From contig JAMOOV010000161.1 in assembly GCA_027065125.1 (NCBI GenBank), forward strand, positions 1 through 32,087: a stretch of DNA of 32,087 bases, read 5' to 3'. The DNA is from Campylobacterales bacterium (GTDB lineage: Bacteria > Campylobacterota > Campylobacteria > Campylobacterales > JALSKU01). A model generated the notes under the pieces. That model was given only the letters and a program-made list of their open reading frames with translations. It was not told the DNA's origin and made no database searches. The stretch's first letter is position 1, and each line of letters opens with the position of its first letter. This document shows positions 8,774-16,581 of the stretch, piece by piece. The translations under genes were made by a program, and so were the position numbers.

Positions 8774-9286
8774 TTACTTTTTTCGTATAACGGTTTGATA
8801 TATTTTTTTATCTTCGCTAAAAGAAGTTACTTCATATCCTTGTTTTTCAAACTCTTCTATAAGAGGCTCAGGTCTAAAGTCGGATATGATTTTTAGAGTT
8901 TCGCCCTTATTTAATTTTTTCAATAGCTTATGTGCTTCAGCAAGAGGGTTTTTATTTTTGTCAAGAATTTCGTTGGCATTGAGTGTAAAAGTCGGTTTTT
9001 CATCCGCCCAAGAAGGTCTGTTTTCATCTATGGTTGTATTTGTTTTATCTTTCGTTTCTATCGGCTCTTGTCCCACCGCCGTTCTTAGTTTATTTAAGAG
9101 ATCATAAGCATCCATGCCTCCTATGATGGCGGCCTGTTTGACTGTTGCAAGTTTGGCGAGTGTTCTTCTTAGGATAGGGTTGTTTAGCTTTTTAAATTTA
9201 GGATTTATGGAGATGAGTATATCTTTCATCCCTTTATAATCGTTTAAAAGTTCCGCAATCGTTGTATCCATCTTTATCTCTTTCAA
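8774..9286 (-). CDS. DUF1858 / DUF2249-type two-domain protein
   Basis: This 170-residue cytoplasmic protein appears to have two parts. Residues about 6-70 (DTTIAELLNDYKGMKDILIS onward, with NPILRRTLAKLATVKQAAIIGGM) resemble DUF1858, a helical domain often found with redox or hybrid-cluster proteins. Residues about 100-168 (NANEILDKNKNPLAEAHKLL, then a two-strand end GYEVTSFSEDKKIYQTVIRK) resemble the TusA-like fold of DUF2249. No cysteine is present, so TusA-type sulfur carriage is unlikely. The start is TTG at 9284-9286, supported by AAAGGGG 5 nt upstream; ATG at 9269-9271 with a weaker AAAGAG is the alternative. It is divergent from the molybdate operon across 136 bp. Family names are from memory of consensus sequence; the function is unknown. 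Confidence 0.72.
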   Translation of the reverse strand: MKEIKMDTTIAELLNDYKGMKDILISINPKFKKLNNPILRRTLAKLATVKQAAIIGGMDAYDLLNKLRTAVGQEPIETKDKTNTTIDENRPSWADEKPTFTLNANEILDKNKNPLAEAHKLLKKLNKGETLKIISDFRPEPLIEEFEKQGYEVTSFSEDKKIYQTVIRKK

Positions 9287-9354
9287 AATAACCCCTTTAA
9301 CTAAAAGATTTTGTAAATATATAATATCTTTGCTTAAATAAGAGTAAAATTATC

Positions 9355-9382
9355 TTGTTAAGAAAAAATTTATCAATATAAT
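9355..9382 (+). promoter_or_regulatory. Promoter of the modE-modC operon
   Basis: TTGTTA (9355-9360) and a perfect TATAAT (9377-9382) are separated by 16 bp. Transcription would begin near 9389, immediately before the ModE box. This is the only clear -35/-10 pair in the 136 bp upstream of modE. Confidence 0.6.
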
Positions 9383-9392
9383 TGTACTATTT

Positions 9393-9416
9393 CGTTATAT
9401 ATTTTAGTATATAAGG
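9393..9416 (+). promoter_or_regulatory. ModE-type operator
   Basis: CGTTATATA-N6-TATATAAGG is an inverted repeat with a single departure from perfect symmetry (AAGG where AACG would match). It closely fits the CGnTATATA-N6-TATATAnCG pattern known for molybdate-bound ModE. It lies just after the predicted transcription start, and its right arm contains the AAGG ribosome-binding site of modE. Bound repressor would therefore block both promoter clearance and, in any transcript, the translation start region. It indicates autoregulation of the whole mod operon. Confidence 0.75.
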
Positions 9417-9422
9417 CTTTTT

Positions 9423-10178
9423 ATGGAATATAGTAATATTTTAGACTTTCATTCTCCAAATATTTTAGACAAAAAAATAGCCCTTTTGGAGGCAATAAAA
9501 AAGCATGGCTCTATATCCAAAGCGGCAAAAGCTTTGCCTATAAGCTATAAAGTGGCATGGGAGATAGTCGATAGCTTAAACAATCTCTCAAAAGAGCCTA
9601 TAGTCTCTAAAGCCGTAGGAGGGAGCGGGGGCGGAGGTACGATACTCACAAGATACGGCGAAAAGCTTTTGGGGGATTATTATATTTTAAAAAAAGAGTA
9701 TGAGAGATTTTTAAATACCATATCGCAAATCGACGATATAGCCGCCATAAAAAAATTAGCCCTTAGGATAAGTGCAAGAAATCAACTTTTCGGAAAAATT
9801 GTCGAGATAAGAAAAGATAGAGTTAGTGCGGATGTGGATTTTGAGTTAAAAAGCGGAGTGATTTTAAGATCAAATATAACTCTTGATGCCTTAAATGAGC
9901 TTGATATCGATATCGATGATGAGATAGTCGGTATCATAAAAGCTTCATCCATACTTATATCTACATCTAAAGACTTTAAGAGAAACATCAATGTTTTCGA
10001 GGGTCATATAGAGGATTTGGAAATCGGAAAGATAAATGCAAATGTTAAACTTCAGATAAACAATATAGACAAGATTTGGCTTACTTGCAAAAGCCCTCTT
10101 GTGGATGAACTTGATCTGAGTATTGGGAAAAAGGTTTTTATATTTATAAGACCGAAAAATATACTTATAGGAAAGTAA
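9423..10178 (+). CDS. modE: Molybdate-responsive transcriptional regulator ModE
   Basis: This 251-residue regulator has the ModE layout. An N-terminal winged helix (about 15-115) carries the LysR-like recognition sequence HGSISKAAKALPISYKVAWE and the glycine-rich wing VGGSGGGGTILTRYG. Two Mop/TOBE domains follow (about 117-182 and 186-251), beginning ISARNQLFGKIVEI and FEGHIEDLEIGKINANVKLQ; these bind molybdate in the family. The start ATG has AAGG 6 nt upstream, inside the operator. It is the first gene of a tightly packed operon: modA begins 1 nt after its stop. Full-length ModE with both Mop domains implies a true molybdate sensor rather than a DNA-binding-only paralogue. A 12-bp repeat AATATTTTAGAC at 9435 and 9459 encodes two NILD copies near the N-terminus. 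Confidence 0.93.
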   Translation: MEYSNILDFHSPNILDKKIALLEAIKKHGSISKAAKALPISYKVAWEIVDSLNNLSKEPIVSKAVGGSGGGGTILTRYGEKLLGDYYILKKEYERFLNTISQIDDIAAIKKLALRISARNQLFGKIVEIRKDRVSADVDFELKSGVILRSNITLDALNELDIDIDDEIVGIIKASSILISTSKDFKRNINVFEGHIEDLEIGKINANVKLQINNIDKIWLTCKSPLVDELDLSIGKKVFIFIRPKNILIGK

Positions 10179-10179
10179 C

Positions 10180-10917
10180 ATGAGAAGTGTATTGATTTTT
10201 TTAGTTATATCAGGCTGGATATTTGCTTCTACCATAAAAGTAGCCGTGGCAACAAATGTCAGTTATGCTATGCCGGAGCTTATAAAAGCTTTCAATCAAA
10301 CAAATCCCGATATAAAGGTACAAGTTTTGCTCGGCAGTAGCGGAAAATTGACCGCTCAGGTGCGAGAGGGAGCTCCTTTTGAGCTGTTTATGTCGGCAAA
10401 TATGAAATACCCCGATGCTTTGTATAAAGAGGGTTTTGCCGTTGCTAAGCCTATGGTATATGCAAAAGGTGCATTGGCTTTGTTAAGTAGTAAAAATAGA
10501 GACTTTTCGAAAGGTATCATGCTTTTAAACGATAGTGCCATAAAAAAGATAGCCATAGCCAATCCTAAAACCGCTCCTTATGGTAAAGCGGCAGTTGATT
10601 CTATGAAAAAAGCGGGTATCTATAAGGAGCTAAAAGATAAGTTTGTGTATGCTCAAACCGCTTCTCAAGCGGTAGTTTATGCTATCATAGCCGCCGATAT
10701 AGGTTTTGTGGCAAAATCATCTCTTTATAGCAAGAAAATGAAAAGATATAAAAAAGGTAGAAATTGGATCGAGATCGATAGCTCTTTATATTTGCCTATA
10801 AAGCAGGGGGTGGTATTGCTAAAAAACTACACCAAAGATAGTAAAAAATTTTATGATTTTATACTCAGTGATAGAGCCAAAAATATTTTTAAAAAGTTTG
10901 GATATAGAGTACAATGA
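10180..10917 (+). CDS. modA: Molybdate ABC transporter, periplasmic binding protein ModA
   Basis: This 245-residue secreted protein begins with a signal peptide (RSVLIFLVISGWIFAS) and continues into the mature start IKVAVATNVSYAMPELIKAF typical of ModA. Oxyanion-contact regions are visible: the Ser-rich GSSGKLTAQVREGAPFELF segment (about residues 46-64), the AVDSMKKAG helix, and YAQTASQAVVYAIIAADIGF. It captures molybdate or tungstate in the periplasm for ModB/ModC. The start is 1 nt after the modE stop with AGGAAA upstream, implying translational coupling. Its stop overlaps the next start (ATGA). Specificity for molybdate over tungstate cannot be read from the sequence, but the ModE box favours molybdate. 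Confidence 0.93.
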   Translation: MRSVLIFLVISGWIFASTIKVAVATNVSYAMPELIKAFNQTNPDIKVQVLLGSSGKLTAQVREGAPFELFMSANMKYPDALYKEGFAVAKPMVYAKGALALLSSKNRDFSKGIMLLNDSAIKKIAIANPKTAPYGKAAVDSMKKAGIYKELKDKFVYAQTASQAVVYAIIAADIGFVAKSSLYSKKMKRYKKGRNWIEIDSSLYLPIKQGVVLLKNYTKDSKKFYDFILSDRAKNIFKKFGYRVQ

Positions 10918-11306
10918 ATATACTAAAAGCAGTAGTTTCAAAGATAAATGGAGGGAACGGTTTGCATGTGATAGAGTTTGACTATCATAGTAAAAAACTC
11001 TATATGATGGGTTTGGAGTTGCCCTCCATTTCGGTTGGAAGCGAAGTGTTGTTGAGTGTCAAACCGACTCACTTATCATTGACAAAAGGATCGATCGAAA
11101 ATATCAGTATGAGCAACATTGTAAAAGTCAGAGTAAAAGAGGTACAAAACGGAAAGATACTTAGTAAAATAGTGCTTGACAACGGTTTTGACGAGTTTGA
11201 AAGCATTGTAACTTTATCATCTTCATTGAGAATGAAACTAAAAAAAGATGATGAAGTTTTGATGCTTATAAATGCGAGTGAGCTTTTTATCAAAGAGGTT
11301 TTGTGA
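10914..11306 (+). CDS. Stand-alone TOBE (Mop-like) domain protein of the mod operon
   Basis: This 130-residue cytoplasmic protein has two TOBE/Mop-like halves: about 1-60 ([39 protein letters not shown]) and about 66-130 ([40 protein letters not shown]). Such domains bind molybdate or tungstate in molbindins and in the tails of ModE and ModC. The start codon overlaps the modA stop as ATGA, and its own stop overlaps the modB start, so it is made together with the transporter. A similar protein sits between modA and modB in Campylobacter jejuni, as I recall it. Likely roles are cytoplasmic molybdate storage or handing metal to ModC; this is inference. Confidence 0.83.
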   Translation: MNILKAVVSKINGGNGLHVIEFDYHSKKLYMMGLELPSISVGSEVLLSVKPTHLSLTKGSIENISMSNIVKVRVKEVQNGKILSKIVLDNGFDEFESIVTLSSSLRMKLKKDDEVLMLINASELFIKEVL

Positions 11307-11998
11307 TGTTTGAAATATTATCGCATATCAATTTTACTCCGTTTTTGCTCTCTTTCAAACTTGCATTCGTAACAACCGTGATACTTTTTGTCGTTTGTTT
11401 GCCCTATGCATGGCATCTATCTCAAACCAAATCCGCCTTTAAGCCCGTTTTAGAAGCTTTTAGTGCTTTACCTATCGTATTGCCTCCTTCTGTTTTGGGA
11501 TTTTATATACTTTATGCACTCTCGTACAATTCTCCTATCGGAGCATTTTTTGATAAATATTTCGGTGTGAAGTTGGTTTTTGATTTTCCCGGACTTGTAG
11601 TGGCAAGCTCATTGTACTCGTTTCCCTTTATGTTACAACCTTTGCAAAACGGTTTTGAAGGGTTGGATAGGAATATACTTGAAGCCTCTTATATAGGCGG
11701 AAAAAGTAAACTCGAGACGATGTTTAAGGTGGTTTTGCCAAATATTAAAACCTCTATCCTTACAGCTGTTGTGATAACATTTGCCCATACAGTAGGAGAG
11801 TTTGGAGTGGTTTTGATGGTCGGAGGAAGTATCCCCGGAAAAACCAAAGTGGCATCTGTCGCCATATATGAAATGGTGGAGGAGATGGACTATCTCTCCG
11901 CTCATGTATATAGTGCCATCATGGTGGCTATCAGTTTTGCCGTTTTACTTAGTGTCTATCTGTTCAATAGAAAAAATGCTATAAAAGTGGGGCGATAA
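11306..11998 (+). CDS. modB: Molybdate ABC transporter permease ModB
   Basis: This 230-residue inner-membrane protein has about five to six hydrophobic segments spread over its length. It carries the EAA loop in the form [20 protein letters not shown], where the coupling helix contacts ModC. The downstream segment [20 protein letters not shown] is characteristic of ModB/CysT-type permeases. ATG at 11306 is preferred over the GTG three bases earlier, because GAGG lies 7 nt before ATG but only 4 before GTG. The TGATG junction with the previous gene indicates coupled translation. ModC begins 3 nt after its stop. Confidence 0.93.
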   Translation: MFEILSHINFTPFLLSFKLAFVTTVILFVVCLPYAWHLSQTKSAFKPVLEAFSALPIVLPPSVLGFYILYALSYNSPIGAFFDKYFGVKLVFDFPGLVVASSLYSFPFMLQPLQNGFEGLDRNILEASYIGGKSKLETMFKVVLPNIKTSILTAVVITFAHTVGEFGVVLMVGGSIPGKTKVASVAIYEMVEEMDYLSAHVYSAIMVAISFAVLLSVYLFNRKNAIKVGR

Positions 11999-12001
11999 CA
12001 G

Positions 12002-12850
12002 ATGATAGAGATAGATATTTTTAAAGAGTTAAAAGGTGTCAATAGGGATATAAATCTAAAGATAAATTTAGAGGTGAAAAGTGCTACTTTTATATCCGTT
12101 ACAGGAGAGAGCGGGGGAGGTAAGACAACATTTTTAAGGATACTTTCCGGACTCGAAAAGGCAAAAGGAAAGATAGTTGTGGACGGAAAGATATGGCTTG
12201 ATAAAAACTTTGTTTTACCTCCTCAAAAAAGGGGGGTGGGATTTGTTTTTCAAGACTATGCTCTTTTCCCGAATATGACAGTTTTGCAAAATCTACTCTA
12301 TATAAACGACGATAAAAAAAGAGCTGAACATCTTTTGGATATCGTGCATCTTCAAGAGTATAAAGATAGATATCCATCCACTTTAAGCGGAGGACAAAAG
12401 CAGAGAACCGCACTAATAAGAGCCTTTATGAATAAGCCGAAGATTATCCTTATGGATGAGCCTCTATCCGCACTTGATCCCGTGATGAGGGCAAAGTTAC
12501 AACAAGATATTTTAGTTTTAAAAAGTGAATTTGATGCTACGGTTTTTATGGTAAGCCACGATCCAAGCGAGATATATAAACTTTCAAACTATGTGATGGT
12601 TATAAAAGAGGGAAAGATGCTCTCGTTCGGAAAGCCTAAAGATGTGCTTTTAAAAACAAGCGGTTCTCAAAAACTCTCTTTTGAGGGAGAGCTTTTGGAT
12701 CTTGTTAAAAAAGATGTCATATATGTCGCCATTATAGCAATAGGACAGCAGATAGTGGAGGTGGTTCTAAGCGAAAATGAAACAAAAGATTTAAAAATAG
12801 GCTCAAAAGTAAGAGTTAGCACCAAAGCATTTACACCGATAGTGAGCTAG
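12002..12850 (+). CDS. modC: Molybdate ABC transporter ATP-binding protein ModC
   Basis: This 282-residue ABC ATPase drives ModB. Walker A is GESGGGKT (residues 35-42), the Q-loop lies in GFVFQDYALFP, the signature is LSGGQKQR (128-135), Walker B is IILMDEP with Asp152-Glu153, and the switch histidine is in MVSHDPSEI. After about residue 225 a short TOBE-like tail follows (FEGELLDLVKKDVIYVAIIA to VRVSTKAFTPI), which in ModC proteins can bind molybdate and slow the transporter. At 282 residues it is shorter than the 350-residue enterobacterial form because it has one small tail domain. It is the last gene of the operon; the next gene converges on it with 15 bp between the stops, and no clear terminator hairpin is visible there. 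Confidence 0.93.
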   Translation: MIEIDIFKELKGVNRDINLKINLEVKSATFISVTGESGGGKTTFLRILSGLEKAKGKIVVDGKIWLDKNFVLPPQKRGVGFVFQDYALFPNMTVLQNLLYINDDKKRAEHLLDIVHLQEYKDRYPSTLSGGQKQRTALIRAFMNKPKIILMDEPLSALDPVMRAKLQQDILVLKSEFDATVFMVSHDPSEIYKLSNYVMVIKEGKMLSFGKPKDVLLKTSGSQKLSFEGELLDLVKKDVIYVAIIAIGQQIVEVVLSENETKDLKIGSKVRVSTKAFTPIVS

Positions 12851-12865
12851 AGTTTTCTAAATTTA

Positions 12866-15508
12866 CTATTTGGTACATTTGTCTTTATATTTTTCTATAT
12901 CCATACCATATTTTTTAAATATTTTTAGCAAGTCCAGCCTATCTTTTTCTTTTAATTTGCAATAAAATTTTTTCTCCTCTTTATTTAGAATTTTTGCTCC
13001 GTGTTCAAGCAGTATTTTAACATTGTCAAATTTTAGATTGAAAAGAGCTATATTTAACGGATATACTTTGAGTATTTGCATATCGGCAATTTTATTGATA
13101 TATCTTTTTGCTTCTGTTTTTAGTATCAATTTTAATATATCAGGATTGGAGTTTGATGCAATCAAAAGAGCATTGTTATTATCCCTGTTTTCGTATAGTG
13201 TATCGGCACCGTGCTCTATCAGGGCTTTTGTTATTTGATAGTTTTGATTGTAAATCGCTATAAATAAAAGCGAAAAGCCTTTTCCCCATTTTTTTGAGAA
13301 TTGATTTGGATTTGCCCCGTTTTTTAGTGTCGATAAAGCCTCATCGGTATCATTATTGTCAACGGCTTCGACGAGAGTTGTGTTACAATCTTGAGAAATC
13401 TTTGCAAAAGCCTCTTCTCTTTTTGGATTTTTCAGATAGCATTGTATACCTATATCTTTATACTTTTCATATAATGCTTTTGCTTTTGTGAGATTTGTAT
13501 CAAGATAGTAGCAAAGTTGTAAATTTTTTGATAAATCTTTTATATCTTTTTCTTTGATAAGAGAGGTGTTGTCACTTTTTAAGGCCATATATAAAGCCGA
13601 GAGCTTATCGATATTTAAAAGTACTTTTAAAGTTTTTTTGCAAGATGGATTGTTTTTGGCTCTACCATTTTTTATGGCTATCTTGCACTCTGCGATACTC
13701 TTTTGAGCTTTGGTTTTCGGAGTTATGAAGTATTTGAAATATTTAGAATTTTTTATGTAGGATATGGGGTAGTACTTGCCATACAATTTATACTCTTTAT
13801 ACTTTTGTAGATATTTTATAGTCGTTTTATCGGCATTTAAAAGGAGTTTAACAAGGGTTTTGTCGTCCGGCTTATAGCCAAGTTTTAAACATATGGTGCT
13901 ATTTTGTTTATTTGAGTGTGAGCATTGCTCCGAAAAAAGCTCTTTAAAGGTTTGAATGAACTTATTATAATATTTTGAGTGTTCTAATATATCGTTTAAA
14001 TCTTTATCTGTGATGTCGCATTTGTCGATAACTCTTTTTTTATAAAGCTCTTTAACTATATCGATCCTGCCTTTTTTTATAAGCGATACCAATATACCAA
14101 GATTTGCCTCTTTTACATATGGCAAAATCTTATCTTCGAGATTTTGTTTTATCGCATAGTAAAAGCCGATTTTTCCTACAGATTTTGTGTATCTTAAAAG
14201 TTTATCAAGATATTTGGGGTTATAAATGAGCGATAGAGTTACTGGCGATATTTCGTTTAATGAGCCTTTTTGATTGATTTTGAAAACTCTATCCCACCTT
14301 TTATAGCTATCTAATTTTAGAGGTCTGTTTTTTAAAATAGCATAGTGCAAGGCATTCCATCCGCTAATATATCCGCCGTTTTTTAAAAGTATCTCAACCG
14401 CTTTTTTATCTTTTTTGATGATTGCTAAAAACAAAGGAGTGATCTCTTTGAAAGGTAAAGAGGTATCAATATCGTAGCGGTTTTTGGTAAAGTTCCAAAA
14501 GTGATCTTTTGTATAGTTATCCAACTCTTTATAGTTTTTGCTTGAGAGAAGATCAAAAACTTTAGTCTCATTGCCATCTTTTATCTCATTTGAGTATAGT
14601 TTATAAAACTTTTTGCCCCAATATGTATCGTGCAGATCATCTATATTTTTGGCATGTTTATAGGTAATGCTGTAGTTTACTATGTCGATATGGTGCTGTT
14701 TTGCCAAGTTTAGCATATATTTTGCCAAATCCGGTCTATCTATCTTGGCGATAAGATATAAAAAGTGAACCGGATAGTCAAGATAGTACGGCTCTTTTAG
14801 ATAGTCAATATGGCTTTTTAGTATATCTTTGCCTTTTTGGTCTTTTTTGAGTAAAAAGTATAGAAATATCTTTTGTTTATCGTTTAGGTAATATTTAAAG
14901 AGTATATTGCTTAGTTTTTTTTCGATAGGTTTTTTTCTTTTTGCATCTCTTGCAAAATTTCTGATAAATAAAAAAGTGGAGTATCTATTGCCTGCAAATT
15001 CACTTTTTGCCGAGTTTTCTTTTAAGATTTTTATGGTTTTGATGATATTTTGCTCTATCTTATTTTTGTATGCTTCAAAAGTTTTTTTATCGGCATTGGT
15101 TGTAGTCTGCTTGGCATATTCCTCGTAAAAAATAAAAGGATAGTTTTGATTTATCCCCGCTAAAACCATACCAAGAGAGTTTATGCCTCTTTCGTTCGTA
15201 TCGTTAGGGTCAATTTTATCTATCAAAAAATTGACAAACTCGGGTTTGGCCAAAAAACTCGCAAACATCAAAAGATTGTCGCCTCTCTCATCCGTGCTAT
15301 TGAAATCAAAATGTAATTTTTGTGCTTTTTTAAGGATATCAAGCCTATCGAACTTTATAGCAAGACTTAGGAGTTTGAAGCTATCTTTAGACTTGATAAT
15401 GGAGTCGATTTTGGAGGAGTTGGAGTCTATAAATCCTTTTAACTCTTTGATGCCGCATGAATACAAAGATACAATAAATATAAAAGATAAAAGAGCGATC
15501 TTTTTCAT
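12866..15508 (-). CDS. Large ankyrin-repeat lipoprotein
   Basis: This 880-residue, Lys-rich protein starts with a lipoprotein signal peptide: KKIALLSFIFIVSLYS then Cys18. The lipobox LYSC is slightly atypical at -2, and Gly at +2 gives no inner-membrane retention signal, so outer-membrane anchoring is likely. Ankyrin-type repeats are recognisable near the N-terminus (DERGDNLLMFASFLAKPEFV), in the middle (EITPLFLAIIKKDKKAVEIL, WNALHYAILKNRP) and at the C-terminus (GFSLLFIAIYNQNYQITKAL, YPLNIALFNLKFDNVKILLE). Between them the helices are degenerate. A repeated motif, KTLVKLLLNADKTTIKYL and KTLKVLLNIDKLSALYM, suggests internal duplication. The start has AGAGGA 8 nt upstream. No enzymatic domain is seen; the role is presumably protein binding at the envelope. 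It has no functional link to the convergent mod operon. Confidence 0.82.
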   Translation of the reverse strand: MKKIALLSFIFIVSLYSCGIKELKGFIDSNSSKIDSIIKSKDSFKLLSLAIKFDRLDILKKAQKLHFDFNSTDERGDNLLMFASFLAKPEFVNFLIDKIDPNDTNERGINSLGMVLAGINQNYPFIFYEEYAKQTTTNADKKTFEAYKNKIEQNIIKTIKILKENSAKSEFAGNRYSTFLFIRNFARDAKRKKPIEKKLSNILFKYYLNDKQKIFLYFLLKKDQKGKDILKSHIDYLKEPYYLDYPVHFLYLIAKIDRPDLAKYMLNLAKQHHIDIVNYSITYKHAKNIDDLHDTYWGKKFYKLYSNEIKDGNETKVFDLLSSKNYKELDNYTKDHFWNFTKNRYDIDTSLPFKEITPLFLAIIKKDKKAVEILLKNGGYISGWNALHYAILKNRPLKLDSYKRWDRVFKINQKGSLNEISPVTLSLIYNPKYLDKLLRYTKSVGKIGFYYAIKQNLEDKILPYVKEANLGILVSLIKKGRIDIVKELYKKRVIDKCDITDKDLNDILEHSKYYNKFIQTFKELFSEQCSHSNKQNSTICLKLGYKPDDKTLVKLLLNADKTTIKYLQKYKEYKLYGKYYPISYIKNSKYFKYFITPKTKAQKSIAECKIAIKNGRAKNNPSCKKTLKVLLNIDKLSALYMALKSDNTSLIKEKDIKDLSKNLQLCYYLDTNLTKAKALYEKYKDIGIQCYLKNPKREEAFAKISQDCNTTLVEAVDNNDTDEALSTLKNGANPNQFSKKWGKGFSLLFIAIYNQNYQITKALIEHGADTLYENRDNNNALLIASNSNPDILKLILKTEAKRYINKIADMQILKVYPLNIALFNLKFDNVKILLEHGAKILNKEEKKFYCKLKEKDRLDLLKIFKKYGMDIEKYKDKCTK

Positions 15509-15523
15509 ATCTTAGTCCTCTAT

Positions 15524-15616
15524 TTAAAAATGATAGGGTATATAAAGAGCTAAATCCTGCCAAAACCATAGCAAAGTGGCGGTTGATAACATGATAAGAA
15601 TAAACAGCCATACTCC
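15524..15616 (-). other. Short hydrophobic open stretch, no confident gene
   Basis: Together with the next entry this accounts for the roughly 300 bp between the ankyrin gene and uppP. The frame of the truncated gene at 15617 continues past its stop into GVWLFILIMLSTATLLWFWQ and ends at TAA (15524-15526). The only ATG in it (15590-15592) would give a 22-residue peptide without a convincing ribosome-binding site. It could be a remnant of a membrane protein or chance coding in AT-rich DNA. Confidence 0.25.
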
Positions 15617-15769
15617 TTAATGACAGGAAAAAGCACAGGTACTATAGTTCGCTTTTATGAGTTTGTCTATAACCTTTTTTTTAAGCTCGGTCGGTATCCA
15701 CTCTTTGATGCTTTGAAAGCCATCTCTGAGGCAGACTTCTACTATATTTGCTTTTTTGGGTAATTGCAT
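15617..15769 (-). pseudogene. Truncated HMG-CoA-lyase-like gene (N-terminal 50 codons)
   Basis: The frame encodes 50 residues beginning MQLPKKANIVEVCLRDGFQS and continuing IKEWIPTELKKKVIDKLIKA. This aligns by eye with the start of hydroxymethylglutaryl-CoA lyase-type aldolases, whose pattern is PKKVxIxEVGPRDGLQNE, then IPTxxKIxLIxxLxxAGL. The RDG motif, which supplies the catalytic Arg and a metal-binding Asp, is present, but the usual EVGPRDG reads EVCLRDG. The family is about 300 residues; here the frame ends at TAA shortly after the first helix, and no continuation is visible in any frame before the ankyrin gene. It has an intact AAGGA 7 nt before the ATG and follows uppP by 45 nt on the same strand. 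It is most likely a deletion remnant; a short expressed peptide is possible. Confidence 0.55.
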
Positions 15770-15814
15770 AAAGATATCCTTGAAAAAAAGTTACAAGATA
15801 ATTCTACTAAAATT

Positions 15815-16579
15815 TCAAAATAGTATCAATAGTATAATGCCAAAAATTATCCTATATACTCCGAAACTTACGAAAGTAAATCTATTTAAAAAGGATAAAA
15901 AGAGTTTCATGGTCAAAAATGCCACTATAAACGATATGATAAATCCGACGATCAAGGTCATAAGATTTTGAGAGGAAAATTCGTGATAATGTTTCAAAAG
16001 ATCATATCCGCTAACCGTTAGCATAACGGGAAATGCAAGTAAAAAGCTAAATTCGGCACTACATTTTCTACTAAGTCCGCTAAGAAGTCCGCCCACTATC
16101 GTAGAACCCGCTCTACTGGTGCCGGGAATAAGTGCGAATATCTGAGCAAGTCCGATATAAAGAGCCTGTTTGTAGTTTACCTTTTCGATATCTTTTGTGT
16201 GATGCTCTTTCTTTTTGTAAAATTTCTCTATGATTAGAAATATAAGACCGCCTACGATAAACATAACAGCCACCACTTTGACCGAAAAAAGAGCTTTTAT
16301 CTGATGTCTAAATATAAAACCAACTATCGCAAGCGGCAGGTATGCTAAAATGATCTTTTTCCAAAGTTCTATCTTTTTGAAAGTGAATTTATCTTTATAA
16401 AGAGCCAATACCGCTAAAATGGCGGCAAGCTGGATGATCACTTCAAAAGCTTTTATCTCACTACTTTGAGGAAGCCCCATAAATTTACTTGCAACTATCA
16501 TGTGTCCGGTGGACGAGATAGGTAAAAACTCCGTAAAACCCTCTATGATACCGAGAATTATTGATTGAAATATATCCAT
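15815..16579 (-). CDS. uppP: Undecaprenyl-diphosphatase UppP (BacA)
   Basis: This 254-residue integral membrane phosphatase converts undecaprenyl diphosphate to the monophosphate, recycling the lipid carrier for peptidoglycan and other envelope glycans; overproduction is known to give bacitracin resistance. Both signature regions are intact: [14 protein letters not shown] (residues 13-26, with Glu17 and His26) and PGTSRAGST (152-160, with the key Arg156). About eight hydrophobic segments are visible. The length is slightly below the 265-275 typical of the family. It starts 2 nt after the stop of the NifX-like gene upstream on the same strand, so the two are co-translated. No clear terminator follows. 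Confidence 0.96.
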   Translation of the reverse strand: MDIFQSIILGIIEGFTEFLPISSTGHMIVASKFMGLPQSSEIKAFEVIIQLAAILAVLALYKDKFTFKKIELWKKIILAYLPLAIVGFIFRHQIKALFSVKVVAVMFIVGGLIFLIIEKFYKKKEHHTKDIEKVNYKQALYIGLAQIFALIPGTSRAGSTIVGGLLSGLSRKCSAEFSFLLAFPVMLTVSGYDLLKHYHEFSSQNLMTLIVGFIISFIVAFLTMKLFLSFLNRFTFVSFGVYRIIFGIILLILF

Positions 16580-16581
16580 TA

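Noticed and set aside
9435-9470. 12-bp direct repeat AATATTTTAGAC, 24 bp apart, at the start of modE
   Set aside because: It is in frame and encodes NILD twice near the N-terminus. A regulatory role is less likely than a small coding duplication, and the real operator is the palindrome upstream.
15387-15611. 74-codon minus-strand frame overlapping the start of the ankyrin gene
   Set aside because: GGAG is only 1 nt from its ATG, the C-terminal half is an out-of-frame reading of the lipoprotein signal peptide, and the sequence resembles nothing known to me.
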